DNA of 64,000 bases from Corylus avellana (lineage: Eukaryota > Streptophyta > Magnoliopsida > Fagales > Betulaceae), in assembly GCF_901000735.1 (NCBI RefSeq), contig NC_081543.1, positions 33,068,771 to 33,132,770 on the forward strand. The letters run 5' to 3'. The notes beneath the pieces were generated by a model. The model did not search any database. It had not been told where the DNA came from and saw only the letters and a list, made by a program, of their open reading frames with translations. The position numbers were made by a program, and so were the translations under genes. Positions 46,860-59,323 of this stretch are shown one piece after another. Numbering within the stretch: the first letter of the stretch is position 1; each line of letters starts with the position of its first letter.

Positions 46860-48890
46860 GATATATCTCCATAGGTATAATCAAAATGTTAGTAAATGCA
46901 GGAGTTTTAAACCTCTTGAATTGTACTATCTTTGATATTTATCTAAACTGCATTTAGGGAAAGTATATCAAAAGGCCAACTAAAGTTGCCAAAAGAAGTT
47001 ATGAGATTCCTAAGATTGTACACACCGACATTTGTGCACGTCTTACTCCTTGCCTAAGTGGTCAGAGATATTTTATCTCTATTATATTGATAACCATACA
47101 AGATTTATGTATCTCTATCTTCTGAATTATAAGGTTTATGCATTAAATGTTTTCAAAACCTATAAGGCAAGGCAGAGAAACAAAAAAAAAAAAATTAAGT
47201 TTGTAAGATCTAATAGAGGCGAAGAGTATTATTGTATGTGCACAAAAAAGGGGACAAATGATGAGCATGATTAGTAATTCTAAATTTCCCATATTCTTGT
47301 GGAGTGAAGCGTTGAAGACCATTGTATATATATTAAAGAGGGTTCCATCCAAGATTATTTTAGCTCTAAGATACATTTTGCAATATGGAATGGGTGGAAA
47401 TTGAATTACATTAATGAGGTTGTCCTATTAAAGTGATATAATCTACATCTAAATAAATTAGACTTAGGGATAATTTGCGAATTTTTTTATTAGTTATGCA
47501 ATAAACTCCAAATGCTTAAGGTTTTCTTGTCTTTCTCATTATCCTAAAGTTGTTGAGTCTAGAAATACAAAATTTCTAATGGATGCTAAACCTAGTGGAA
47601 ATGCTTATCCTTGAAAGATAGAATTTGAGGAAACATAAGAGTTGATTGAATTACCTTCAAATGAAGGATGATTGATTGTGCTTAGCAAAAGTCAAATTGA
47701 TTATTTTAAACCACAATCAGTTCTAGAATAGTCAATTCATAAAGAACATCTTCAGGATGAACCTACTCATACTTTACAAAATGAAGAAAATCCTCTAGAA
47801 TAAGGAGACCTGCAATTTCCTAGTGATTATATTGTATACCTCTAAGAGTCTGATTTTGATGTCAAACTTAAGGATGATCGAAGATCGGTTTCACAAGCCA
47901 TGAGTGTAGATAACTCCATATTTTGGTTTAATGTCATGATGGAAGAAATTGAATTTATGACTAAAAATCAAGTCCGCAATCTTGTTGACTTACCAAAGGG
48001 AGTTGTAGCTATATGATGCTAAAGGGTTTATAAAGCCAAAATGGATACTTATGGTAATGTTGAACAATATAAAGTTAGATTTGTAGCCAATAGTTTTACT
48101 CAAAAGAACAGCATTGATTGTCATGAAACCTTCTCTCCAATATCTAAGAAGGATTCTTTTAGGTAATAATGGCATTGATAGCTCATTTGATCTAGAGGTC
48201 ATCAAATGAATGTGAAAGCTAAATGGGGATCTTGAAGAGAATGTTTACATGTCACAACCTGAAGGTTTTTGTGATAACAATCAAAATGCTTGCAAATTAA
48301 GGAAATATATTTATGGCTAAAATTGCTCCCTCATCAGTGGTACATAGAATTTTACAAGGTTGTTACGTATCTCATATGATTTTATTAAGAACTTTGTTAA
48401 TGAAGGATTTATACACCTTATGTAACACCTATTATTAAAGGGGATAACTTAGTTAAAAATCGGTGTGTCCCCACAAGACATTGGAACAAGAGCATATGAA
48501 AAACATTCTATATGCATCTATAGTAGGTAGTGTAATCTATGCACATGTCTGCATTAGATCTGGCATTGGACTGGCAATAGAAATACCGGGTCGATACCAA
48601 AGCAACCCAAGTTTTATTGGAGAGCCACAAAGAATGTTATGTGGCATTTGCAAGAAACCATTGCAGCTTGACCTACAAACTCATTGACCACTTGGAGGTG
48701 GCCGGTTGGTTAATCATATTCAGATTATGTTGAATGTGTAGATTCCATAAAGTATACTTTAGGATATATTTTCTTATTGCTGAATGAGTTTTATCCTGGA
48801 GATGCAGAAGCATACTGTCATTGCTATGTCTACCATGTAAATAAATTTTATTGCACGCTATGAAACCATTACACGAGCATTAATGGTTGA
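46860..48890 (+). mobile_element. Decayed Ty1/copia retrotransposon fragment, copy 1
   Basis: Frameshifted and stop-ridden pol sequence in order on the plus strand. It comprises an integrase-like segment (IVHTDIC..., FKTYKARQRN, VRSNRGEEYY, ~46990-47240, then a KTIVYILKRVPSKI-like stretch to ~47350) and a reverse-transcriptase start (MEEIEFMTKNQVRNLVDLPKG and YKVRFVANSFTQKNSIDCHETFSPIS, ~47935-48150). After a deletion come MSQPEGFCDN (~48250) and an RNase H-adjacent part (MKNILYASIVGSVIYAHVC, ~48490-48560). No LTRs are visible. It cannot be active. Confidence 0.82.
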
Positions 48891-48924
48891 GAACTTGTAT
48901 TCATGTGGAGTATATGAGACTCAT

Positions 48925-49027
48925 GTCCCCAAGAGGTAGCTCAATCAGCTGGGACCACACTTAATGAAGTGGAAGTCACAAGTTCGAATCCCCCTCCCCC
49001 CTCTTGTGCGGACATGTCAAAAAAAAA
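48925..49027 (+). mobile_element. Short tRNA-derived SINE, best copy, perfect 15-bp TSD
   Basis: A 103-bp element with an A box (TAGCTCAATCAGCTGG), a B box (AGTTCGAATCC), a C-rich CTCTTGTGCGGACATGTC tail and a terminal A-run. The 15-mer GTATATGAGACTCAT is repeated exactly at 48910-48924 and 49028-49042. The internal Pol III promoter, A-tail and long exact target duplication define a SINE mobilised by LINE machinery. The exact duplication suggests a young insertion. Confidence 0.88.
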
Positions 49028-49214
49028 GTATATGAGACTCATTAATTCAGTTTACACATAATTTTTCTCTAATTGGTGTATAAACATATAATTAATGTTA
49101 TAAAATTTTGTGCACATGTATTAATTTTATTTTTTGGGATATAAATAAATTTGGACCCGAATGACTCTTAGGAAGTCCACTCATAAAGTTTAGTTGCTCA
49201 TAAAGTACTTATTT

Positions 49215-51030
49215 AGTAAGTACTTAATAATGTTTTATATATTTAAGAAATTTATAGAAAATAATTTTTGTTTCAATTTGCTAAATCAAATTTTGATTTT
49301 TTTTAAAAAAAATTGGAATTATTATTAGTGTTGAAATATTAATTGATGTTCTATGAAAATTGATCTAAATCCTAACTTTGAAAAATAATTACGTATCTAT
49401 GCATATTGATGTTGGCATAAAGAGGAGCTTTGTGAATGAAAACTCCTCTATGCTATGGCACAAGAGATTGTGATATATCTCCATAGAGATAATCAAAATG
49501 TTAGTAAATAATGGAGTTTTAAATCTCTTAAATTGTACTATATTTGGTATTTATCTGGACAACATTCAGGGAAAGCAAACCAAAAAAACAATTAAAGTTG
49601 CCAAATGAAGTTATGGTATTTTTGAGATTGTACACATTGATATATGTGTGCCTTTTTCTTACTCCTAGCCTAACTCGTTAGAGATATTTTATTTCTATTA
49701 TTGATAACCATACAAGATTTATGTATCTCTATCTTCTGAATGAAAATTGATGCATTAAATGCTTTCAAAACCTATAAGGTAGAGATGGAGAAACAAAAGA
49801 AAAAGATAATTAAGTTTGTAAGATCTAATAGAGGCGGAAAATGCAATTGTAACATGTACACCAAAAAAGGGACAAATGATTAGCATGATTAGTAATTCTA
49901 ATTTTCCATTATCCTTGTGGAGTGAAGCGTTGAAGACCATTGTGTATATATTAAAGAGGGTTCCATCAAAGATTGTCTTAGCTCTAAGATACCTTTTGTA
50001 TTATGGAATGGGTAGAAACTGAGTTTAAATTATTTACGTTAATGAGGTTGTCATGTTGAAGTGAGAATTTATAATCCACATATAAATAAATTAGACTTAG
50101 GAATAGTTCGCAGATTTTTGTTTTTATATTAATTATGCAATAAACTCCAAATGCTTCATGCATTAAATGCTTTCAAAACCTATAAGGCAGAGTTGGAGAA
50201 ACAAAAGAAAAATCAAATTAAGTTCGTAAGATCTAATAGAAGCAGAGCGTACTATTGTATGTACACAAAAAAAAAGGACAAATGATTAGCAAGATTAGTA
50301 ATTATAATTTTCCATTATCCTTGAGGGTTCTATTGAAGATTATCTTAGCTCTAAGATACCTTTTGTCTTATAGAATGGGTGGAAACCGAGTTTAAATAAT
50401 TTGCATTAATGAGGTTGTCATGTTGAAATGAGAATTTAGAATCCATATCAAATAAATTATACGCAAGAATAGTTCACGGATTTTTTTATTATTATTAATT
50501 ATGTAGTAAACTCCAAATGCTTCATGTTTTCTTGTCCTTCCCACAATCCTACAGTTGTTGAGTCTAAAAGTACAAAAAATTTAGAGGATGTTGAACCTAG
50601 TGAAAGCGCTTATCCTCGAAAAAACAAAATTTGAGGAAACATGAGAGTTGACTGAATTGCCTTCAAATGAAGGAAGATTGATTGTACTTAGGAAAAATAA
50701 AATTGATTATTTAAACTACAATCAATTCCAGAATACTCAACTTATGAAGAACATGTTCAGGATGAACCTATTCATAATTTACAAAATACAGATGAAGTAG
50801 AAATAAGAAGATCCTCTAGAATTAGGAAACCAACAATTTCAAGTGATCGAAGATCAATTTCACAAGCCATGAGTGGAGAGATAACTCCACAGTATGATTT
50901 AATGTCATGATGAAAAAGATGTAATTTATGGTTAAAAATCAAGTCTGCAATCTCACTGACTTACCAAATGGAGTTGTAGTTGTATGTTGCTAATGGTTTA
51001 TAAAACCAAAATGGATACTTTTGGTTGATG
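49215..51030 (+). mobile_element. Decayed Ty1/copia fragment, copies 2 and 3
   Basis: 49215-50140 repeats the sequence from ~46590 to ~47470 (leader-like AT-rich DNA plus the integrase segment). A third partial copy of the integrase segment follows at ~50155-50530, again with ATGCATTAAATGCTTTCAAAACC and AAGTTCGTAAGATCTAATAG words. The pol linker and the start of RT follow to ~51030. All are full of stops. The order indicates local duplication of an already inserted element. Confidence 0.78.
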
Positions 51031-51421
51031 GATACCCACAACTGAATAAACATAAATATAGATAAAGAGTTCATTTCGGGTAGGAGATACCACAAATGAA
51101 TCCAATTAGGGTTGGAAACAAACCACAATTTCTTAATAATTTACACTTATCCCCTATTTATACTACTCCGTAGCTACTAATGCAATATGTAAAATAATGC
51201 TACTACAACTAGAAAAACAAGTAATACTACTAGATAATTATGTAAGAGATAGAAGTAGACTATAACAAGATAAATATGTAAGTAGGCCATTGCTTCTAGG
51301 AGTTCTATTGTATGTAGAACTCTATCATTGGTACCAGAGTTTGGTAATTTATTCCAAATAAACAATTATTTGTAGAATCATAATTGGAATTAATTTTTTA
51401 TTTCATGATGGGAAGAATAGA

Positions 51422-51514
51422 TTTTTTTTGACATGCTCACACAAGAGGGAAAGATTCAAACTAGTAACATCCGTTTCATAAAGAATGGTTCCCATTGAGT
51501 TACGTCTTGGGGAC
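51422..51514 (-). mobile_element. Short tRNA-derived SINE, copy 4 (diverged)
   Basis: Minus-strand copy starting GTCCCCAAGACGTAACTCAATG, with the B box changed to AGTTTGAATC, and ending CTCTTGTGTGAGCATGTC plus an A-run (T-run at 51422-51429). The Pol III boxes are mutated and no clear target duplication could be read, so it is older than the copy at 48925. Confidence 0.7.
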
Positions 51515-51519
51515 AGATA

Positions 51520-52550
51520 GAAAGAATAATTAAGATAACATTCTACTTGAAGGACTTTGACTTCGCCTATAAATAAGGAGTCCGTGTATTCCATCTATGT
51601 GACATTATTAGGCATAAGTTAAAACATACATCTCTACACAATTTTCTTCATGTTTTTATTCTTGAGGTTCTATGTTTCTCTTGAGCGATAATGTCACATA
51701 GACGGAATACACATGCTCCTTATTTATAAGCTAGGTCAAAAACACACAATTAGACGCAGGCTAGACGATCCATTTCTACCAGTTTCTCTTCAGATTTCCA
51801 TTATTGTAATTCTCCATTTAATCGCTCAAATAAATACGGTTAAATGTAATTTTTAATTATTTTTGGCCGTCTATTATAATATATTGTTATTTTATATGGT
51901 AACATGTTTTGTACTGGTTTAAAAATCTGACAAGAAAATGTTCTATTTTACAATACAAAGTAAACAAAATTTGTTTCTTGACACCACATCTTCAAACATC
52001 CATATTTTCTCAACACTCTTTCAAAACCATATATACAAATCCCTCTAATCTCACCCACAGATTAAAGACAATAGAGTCCATGACAACTAGGGTATAAATT
52101 TTAGATTTCCAAGGGTCTGACCTGCCATGTGAGAGTGATGAAGGAAGACGGTGTACTTAGAATGTCTCGGACTTTGAAACCTCAGTGTGCAAGAGTACGG
52201 TTATATATATATGTGCAGACCCCATAATCATGGGGGTCAGAACCTGCATGTTCATCACATGAAAGAGAGAGACAGCGAGTAATGTCTTATAAACAACTAA
52301 AGGAGCTCGGAAAATAAAATATGGATAACCAAGGCTAGGAGTTTTTAGATTTTCCTCATGGTCTGGCAATTACATTTTTCCTAGTTAATATGTATGGTCA
52401 CTTTTATGGGAAAATTTTACTTACCCTAATTGTTAAGGGTTTTGCAAACAAAATTTTGAATTGTTAAAATTTGTAATATCTGTGTTATATGTTTCGACTC
52501 TTTTAATTTTCCCGCTTTATTAGGAGATAAAAAAGTTAAACATTTGGTGA
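51520..52550. other. Intergenic DNA, no gene recognised
   Basis: AT-rich sequence with no gene or clear repeat structure. GTCACATAGA(C/T)GGAATACA words occur near 51600 in one orientation and near 51690 in the other, forming a short inverted pair. Confidence 0.4.
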
Positions 52551-52569
52551 CTCACGGTAGGGGTAGCAC

Positions 52570-52890
52570 CGTAGTAATTTGTGTTCACGTATCGGATTCA
52601 GGTCGTGTCAAGGCTTGTGTAAGACTATATAAGTCAATTCTAACATAATCCATTTAATCGAACTAGTTAAATCCCTTAACCTTAACCCTTTAATTTTTTA
52701 TTTCGTTTGTGTTACGTTCGCAGGCCATGTCAAAAAATGCTTACCTTTATGTCGCGTGTCAGGTTCCGATCAGTTGAAGCATAGGTATAAGACTATATAA
52801 ATTAATCATAACTCGACTCATTTAATTAAACGGGTTAGACTCCTCAACCTCAACCATTTAATTTTATGTTGGGTTCGTGTCAAAAATTGC
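52570..52890. repeat. Dispersed repeat in two direct units
   Basis: Two ~150-bp units share TAAGACTATATAA, TCATTTAATTAAACGGGTTAGACTCC-like and TTCGTGTCAAAAAT-like words. This type of GTGTC/TTTAATTAAACGGGTTA repeat also fills the AAA pseudogene intron near 7.5-7.95 kb. It is non-coding. Confidence 0.5.
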
Positions 52891-52924
52891 CAAAACACTT
52901 AAGCAAAGTTTCTCCAAAGTTTAT

Positions 52925-53179
52925 GAGGAATGCTACGGTTCCTCTTGGTGTTCTCCTAGTGTTATCCTAGTCCTACGTAGATATTGTTTTTTTGCTTTTT
53001 TCTGAGAGACAGGTGGGGTAAGTTTTTTTGTTTTGTTTTGTTTTATTTGTTTTGTTTTTTTGTTTTTGTTTCTTGTTTTTTTTTTTTTTTTTGTGTTTTT
53101 CTTGCTTTTTTAAAAAACAATATTCATGTAGGATTATGAGAACACTAGGAGAACGCTGGGAGAAACTGTAGCATTTCTC
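52925..53179. mobile_element. Mutator-like hairpin MITE, perfect 9-bp TSD
   Basis: A 255-bp element whose left arm (GAGGAATGCTACGGTTCCTC...) and right arm (reverse complement GAGAAATGCTACAGTTTCTC...) pair for about 75 bases around a T-rich loop. The 9-mer AAAGTTTAT is exact at 52916-52924 and 53180-53188. Confidence 0.85.
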
Positions 53180-53189
53180 AAAGTTTATT

Positions 53190-56100
53190 TATCTATTTTT
53201 TCTGGACTTTCTATTATTGAGATGAGGAATGCAAGATGTTTTCTTGATATTGGATATTATTTTCTAAAAAAGTAAAAAATAAACATACCCTTATTTCTTT
53301 TACATAGTTTTTAGAAATTAATATTTATCTAAGATTAGGAGAACACAAAAATAACACCTATATATATATATGGTTCTTATTGTGAAAATGAAGATCCAAC
53401 CCCAAAAAGCTTGACTTGGTGCTACTAAATTTGGTTCATTCGAAGAGAAAGAAATAGTAAAATACAAAGTGGGAGTGCAGCGCCAAAAAAGGAGGAGAGT
53501 GCAGGGTCTCAAAAATTAATGTAGTGTGGAATGTGGATAAGGGGGGTTTGTCTTAGAGCTGCAAGGGCACGTGATGGTCATGTGATTTTTATTTTGTGAG
53601 GGGGGTGGGGTGGGGCGAGGGAAGGGGCCAAGGCAATGCCTGCACTTTGGCAGTGTGGATCCTTTCTCTGCAGCTTTGTATGATTGTTTCTGTCAATCTT
53701 CCATTTCCGTCTCTCTATCTCCTTTCCTTTTCACTTCACCTCTTCCTCTTTCACTTTTCTTGAAATTTGGGCTACCTATTCATCCTTGTTCTCTTCTCCA
53801 ACTTCTCTTAAAGTGTGTTTGACAAAGAACTTGAAAAAGAGAATGAATCGGAACGGTAACAAATTTGATTGATGTGAAAAAAAAATATATATATATATAT
53901 ATATTTTATATGAATAAAAAAAAAGGTTATTTTATAGTGATTTTTTTTATTTAAATAATAATAAAAAGTGATTTATGTGATGTAAAAAATAAGAATATTA
54001 AAATTAATTTTGAGATGAATTTTTTGAATCTTTGGTCCGATCCAGTCCCTCAGCAAACATACCATCAGCTAAAGCTTGTTCAAAAAAGAAATCGTCTGTT
54101 AAAAGTTTTGTGTAAGTTTTTTGTTTCAAGTTTTGAATTAATTTTTTAGAGAGAGATGAAAAAAGGTTAATTTTTTTCTTTTTGGGAGAAGTGAAAATAA
54201 AGGAAAATTGTTTGCCAAAGTGTATGAAATTTGGAAAAAGTTGTTGCATGATTTCATTGATTTGCATACTTCATGAACCTTTGACAGATGAAGGCAGTAA
54301 AAGCTGAGAGTGATTGATGGGTTACGAGAGTGAAGAAAAGTTTGGGGGGGAGGGTCTTCCCTACAATGCCATTAGCGTGGGGTCCTATGCTTGTGTGGCA
54401 TGAGTGGTCGGACATTATTAAAGCCTAAATGTAAGGTGTCTTTGCTTTCTACGTAAAATTAACCCATAGGAATCTATCTATCGATCTATTAACAGCTCCT
54501 TCAAAATGGGTCTGACATTAATCATAATTCTGTCTGAAATTTTCAAAAATTTATATATAATCCGTACACATTACCATTTCAGCATCCTGGCTCACATTGA
54601 GACATTCTTGTTTATAATTCATCTAATTATATTTATTTATTTATTTATATTACTTAGACTCTTAATTAACCTTAATAAAACACTACAAGGAAGTCGGTTT
54701 GAGTAAAAAAATTTATCTTTTTTTTTTTTACGAACTCAGTTTGAACAGAGATTTGGAACGCACCGTTTGGGAAGTCCCGTGCGACATCTTGTTTAGCTCA
54801 TTTTGACGTAATAAATGTTGGAATTAGTAAAACTTCATAAAACATGACATTGTGGTCGTGGGCCCTTTAAATAAGCATTACAATGCTACCAAGCACATTC
54901 CCATCCGATGTAAGACCTCGTGTGATATGACCATTTTATTAAAACTAATCTAATTGAAAACTGTCGTTAAAAGAAAAAAAAGAGTAGTAGCAGTAGTAGT
55001 AATATATATATCATTTTCAAAAATCTAGAATGTTGGGTTAATTTTTTTTTTTTTTCAATTAAGGGAAGCGGGTTACAGAAGTAAGCAAAATAGCTATAAA
55101 AAAAGTACAAATTTTTACTTTAACTACTTATTTTTTCATACACACTCCAACATATTATTTATTCTACTCTTTATTTTTTATAAATATTATTTTGTGTGGG
55201 AGAGAGAGTAAAAGAAAGAAAGTGAGCGAGAAAAAAAAAAAAAAAATTATACTATGAATAGTGATCAATAGGCTAAACAGCCGATTTACTGTTTACAATA
55301 GATGAAAAAAAGCTAAGTTGTATATTATGTTGGGAACGAAAAAGCACCCGTAATGGTCAGATTTGAGTATTGTTTTGAAAATGGTAAGATATAGATGAGT
55401 TTGGGTGATGATGTTAAGTGGGTCCATAAAGCATATGCATAGAAATGAGAATGCAAGGAACGTCATGTTCAATGTGTGCAGCAAGAGCAAGGTGGCCTTG
55501 GATTCCTGATGTTAACAGCCAAATGGTCGATAAGTTTCCCTCATGGCCGGGCTGTTGTTTTGTCCTCACCTCATTTTGTTCAGTCATTGTTTTTACTCCT
55601 TACGTGCCCTTTCATCTTTGTTTTTTTCTTTATTATTGTCTTTTTATATATTTTATATATGCAGATGCCTTCCAACAAGCTTTCTAACTTTGAGTTAATT
55701 AATAATTGACGACTCACTCTTATAACCAGGTAAAAAAAAAACTAGTAAAAAAATAAAATAAAGCAGCAATTATCAAACCTTTTAACAAAGAATTGGCAGA
55801 TTTTGCACATCTATATATGTATATATATTGATTGAAAAGAGGAGCTCCAAGGCCAGCATGTGATGCCCATTTAATTAGTAAGGAAGTGAAACAATCATAC
55901 TGGTGACTTTTTGTTGTTTAAAGTGTGAACAAATTTGGAAAGTCTTTCTTTCTCTCTCTCCTTTGGCAGATCAAGCTTGGAATGCTCAAAGTTTAAAATA
56001 TTTTTCAGACACTCGTTAAGAAAATGGAGACCACTGCACAAAGGAATTTAGGGTGGTTTGACATTCGACACCTACGTCCATTATTAGAAATTCTCATAAG

Positions 56101-56273
56101 AGTTGCATTGTAAATGTAATCTTATTCCGTTGATTTGTTTATAATACAAATGACCCTTATATTATACAGGAAATGAGATAGGTGAAGAGAATACACTATG
56201 ACTTGAATAGAATCACACATTAATGAGAAATCTCAAATAAAAAAATATATATAAACCCAATATAGAAGTCCTA
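53190..56273. other. Intergenic DNA, no gene recognised
   Basis: Long AT-rich stretch with an (AT)n array at ~53886-53905 and scattered homopolymers. Open frames near 53.6-54.3 kb and 55.4-55.7 kb lack recognisable motifs and are judged chance. Confidence 0.45.
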
Positions 56274-56282
56274 TATATATTA

Positions 56283-57040
56283 GCGATAAATGTAAAATTG
56301 ATTCTTGTGGTTGGCCTAAATTACAAATTCCTTCATGTGGTATGATAAATAATTTATAGGTCCCTATAATTTATTTGTAGGTGCATGTAGTTGGCCTAAA
56401 TTATAAATCACTCAATGTGGTATAAAAAAATAATTTATAGGTTATCAGGATATACCAAAATAACAGTTTATTCTATAAAATCAATTTCTGTTAAGTAATT
56501 TAACATAATCCGTTACTTTGTCACATCATACTGTTATACTAAATTAACATAATCTCTTCTATTCCCAAAATTTAATTACTCTGTGCATAAGCCTCTCTCA
56601 TTTTCATCTTCCTCGCTACGATTTGAGAGCATTTTGCAAGAATTTGACAGTAGCATTTTGTGGAGCGGCTAACGAAGATGAAGACGAGGAGGGTTACGCA
56701 CATAGTAAAATTTTTGGGATATAAGATATTAGGTTAATTTACTATAGCCATATGACGTGAAGTAAGGGCTGGTGTGTAATTTTAGCTACCATCATAAAAT
56801 GATGTGAAAAATCCTAATTGTCATTTTTGAAAGTCAGAAACTAATAATAACACGCGTCACATTTTTATTAAGTATGATGTGGCAAAGTGGCAAATTTTGT
56901 TAAGTTACTTGATGAAAATTGATTTCATGGAGTAAATTGTTATTTTGGCATACCATAGAGAACCTATAAATTATTTTTTATACCACATGAAGTGATTTGT
57001 AATTGATGCTAACCACAAGGACCAATTTTACATTTATCCC
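56283..57040. mobile_element. Mutator-like MITE, 758 bp, perfect 9-bp TSD
   Basis: The left end GCGATAAATGTAAAATTG and the right end (reverse complement GGGATAAATGTAAAATTG) start inverted repeats alignable for about 170 bases. The 9-mer TATATATTA occurs exactly at 56274-56282 and 57041-57049. The non-coding core has a GAAGATGAAGACGAGGAGG stretch. Confidence 0.85.
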
Positions 57041-57049
57041 TATATATTA

Positions 57050-58351
57050 TAATATCCTACTCAAACTCAACCCTTCCAACTCAAGATGGAAGCCAGAGTT
57101 TGAAAATAAAAAAGAAAGGTATACTCTTTTAGCATCTGGGTTTTTCAGACCGACTGGTCTGGAATAGTCGAAACCACCCCAAGCCAAACGGGGATGGCCA
57201 GCCGGCAGCAACCCTTTAGTGCAAAATGGGGGTGGCCAATTTGCCCAAAAGGGGTAGTTCAAGCCAGTTTATTTATTTATTTATTTTTATTCATTTTAAA
57301 AGTTTTTAAACTTTAATTCTTTTATTGGGACATAAGACATGTGGCATGTTTTAATTGAGTTGACGTGACGATCCGTTAGTTTTCTGGATGGAATGTAGAC
57401 AGATGTACTATAATCGTATTCACCAATAACAAAAGTACCATCTATGGTACAAAACATATCCTACATGGAAAAAAAAAAAATAAAAGCATTAAAACTTGGG
57501 TACTAAAAATGCATTAACCCTAAAATATATTACACAATTACATTAGCTCTCATTTGTCGTAATTTTTTTTTTTTTTTTAAAAGTACTGAAATTTAATATG
57601 AGTTGTATTTAGCATGCTAAAAACTCTTATCAAATATCACTTATTTAGATGGGTTTTCAATTGTGGCTCCCATCATTAACACAATTTTCCAAAAATTAAA
57701 AAATTAAAATACAAAACACTTCTAAAAAAAATAGGAAAAATACCAAACAAATTCCTATGGTTGCATTGATTTGCAATAATCTTCCTAAGGTTTAAAAAGT
57801 GGCTAAAAATTCTATTTTGTTAGAATATATGACAAATAATTTCTCGGCCAAAACTTTCATTTGAAATTTTGACAAAAATGGTTAAAATGCCGCATTAGCA
57901 TCAATAATAATACAATACGTATCTCCTATCATAAAAAAAATATAAATATAAATTAAAAAAAAAAAAACAAAACAAAAAATATATATAGGGGTGGTCAGAT
58001 CACCCCAGATTCAGAGAAGGGCGGCCAAAGGCTTTTTTTTTTTTCTTTTTTTTTTCTTTTTGAAAATTTGTGTCTAGGATTTTATTTTTAAATGAGGTAC
58101 TTATTCAGTTATTTGATATACAAAAAGAATTCTGAGGATTGCTACCAATTAGGAAAGAGTTGAATTTGAAGACAGGTCAACTGTTTTCAAATTGTCCCGA
58201 TCCTAAGCTGAAAAAGCCACTTGATCCAACATAAGTATCATAATGGATTTGGATTAGGTGCAATAATAATAAATTAATTAATTAATTAATTTTTTAAACT
58301 GTCTAAATTTAATTATAAAATTTTTATGAGAAAGAAAGAGAAAGTTAAAAC
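57050..58351. other. Intergenic DNA with GGTGGCC-type words, no gene recognised
   Basis: Short GC-rich pieces at ~57170-57250 (ACCACCCC, GGGGATGGCC) and ~57985-58030 (GGGGTGGTCAGATCACCCC) resemble the minisatellite inside the Tourist-like elements at 17.5 and 21.8 kb. The remainder is AT-rich without genes. Confidence 0.4.
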
Positions 58352-58462
58352 CTAGTAGTCCTCCCAACTGTGATGTAGCTTTTAAAATCACCGTTGAATT
58401 TGAGATTATTATTATTGATATTTGTGATTTTAAAAGCCACATCACAGTTGAGAGGATACTAG
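58352..58462. repeat. Short hairpin MITE (CTAG-ended)
   Basis: A 111-bp imperfect palindrome: CTAGTAGTCCTCCCAACTGTG at the left pairs with CACAGTTGAGAGGATACTAG at the right, and the GATGTRGCTTTTAAAATCAC words continue the stem. It is related in sequence to the element at 59324. Half-copies appear near 61325 and 29970. Confidence 0.65.
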
Positions 58463-59323
58463 AAAAACACTAGAAAAATTCCTAACATTTCCTTTTAAAA
58501 AAACCACAACACATACAATGTAGCTTTTTTTACAGCACTTTATATGGTCCAATCTTATCATAAGCAGAAAGAAAATATATATGTATATTATAAGGTTTGG
58601 ATGAAGGTTTTCTACACGGCAAGAAGCATCTCTTTGTGATTATTGGTTAGAAAATATATGGATGGGCCCTGCATGATTGCCTTTTGATGGGCCAATCATA
58701 ATAGAGGCCCATGTTATCCTTAACTTCCCTTGAGCTGTACTCTTCACTCCACTACTATTATGAATGATTTCGAAATAACTAGAATATCATAAGCTCCTTT
58801 GGAGTTAAATACTTCACTTCAACTTCACTCTTCTCAAACAAGCCAAATTAAATATGTGAAGAAATGATTAGCTTTGGCTCCATTCAATTCAAGTATGGTC
58901 CAATCTTTTCAAATCTATTCTGTCTTTCAAATCATTTTTCATCATCAAGTTTTGAGTTAATTGTTTGGCAGCCCCCCTCACATCACAATTTGCCCATCAA
59001 ATAGTACCCTACTCATTGATAAATTCCTAAGTCACCTACATTTTCAATGTTATGATAAAATATCATGCACTAATTACCCTTAAAAACCGGTTTACAAGGA
59101 GAATATATTCAAGAATTTATGATTGTAACATACCACCACGCTCTACAGCCAATGTTTATGGCTACTTATTTTATTAACACCGATCTTGCGATTACATTTT
59201 CTCTTTTGACAGCTCCACTCTTCTATTAAGATTCAATTACTTAATATTATATTCATGCATAATACCAAGATATTTTAATCTAGCCTACTAATTGGCCCCT
59301 TCATGACTCGACTATAAAACCAC

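Noticed and set aside
48925..49027. A tRNA gene, suggested by the A and B boxes
   Set aside because: The acceptor and anticodon stems do not pair properly, there is an A-tail, and an exact 15-bp target duplication flanks it, so it is a SINE.
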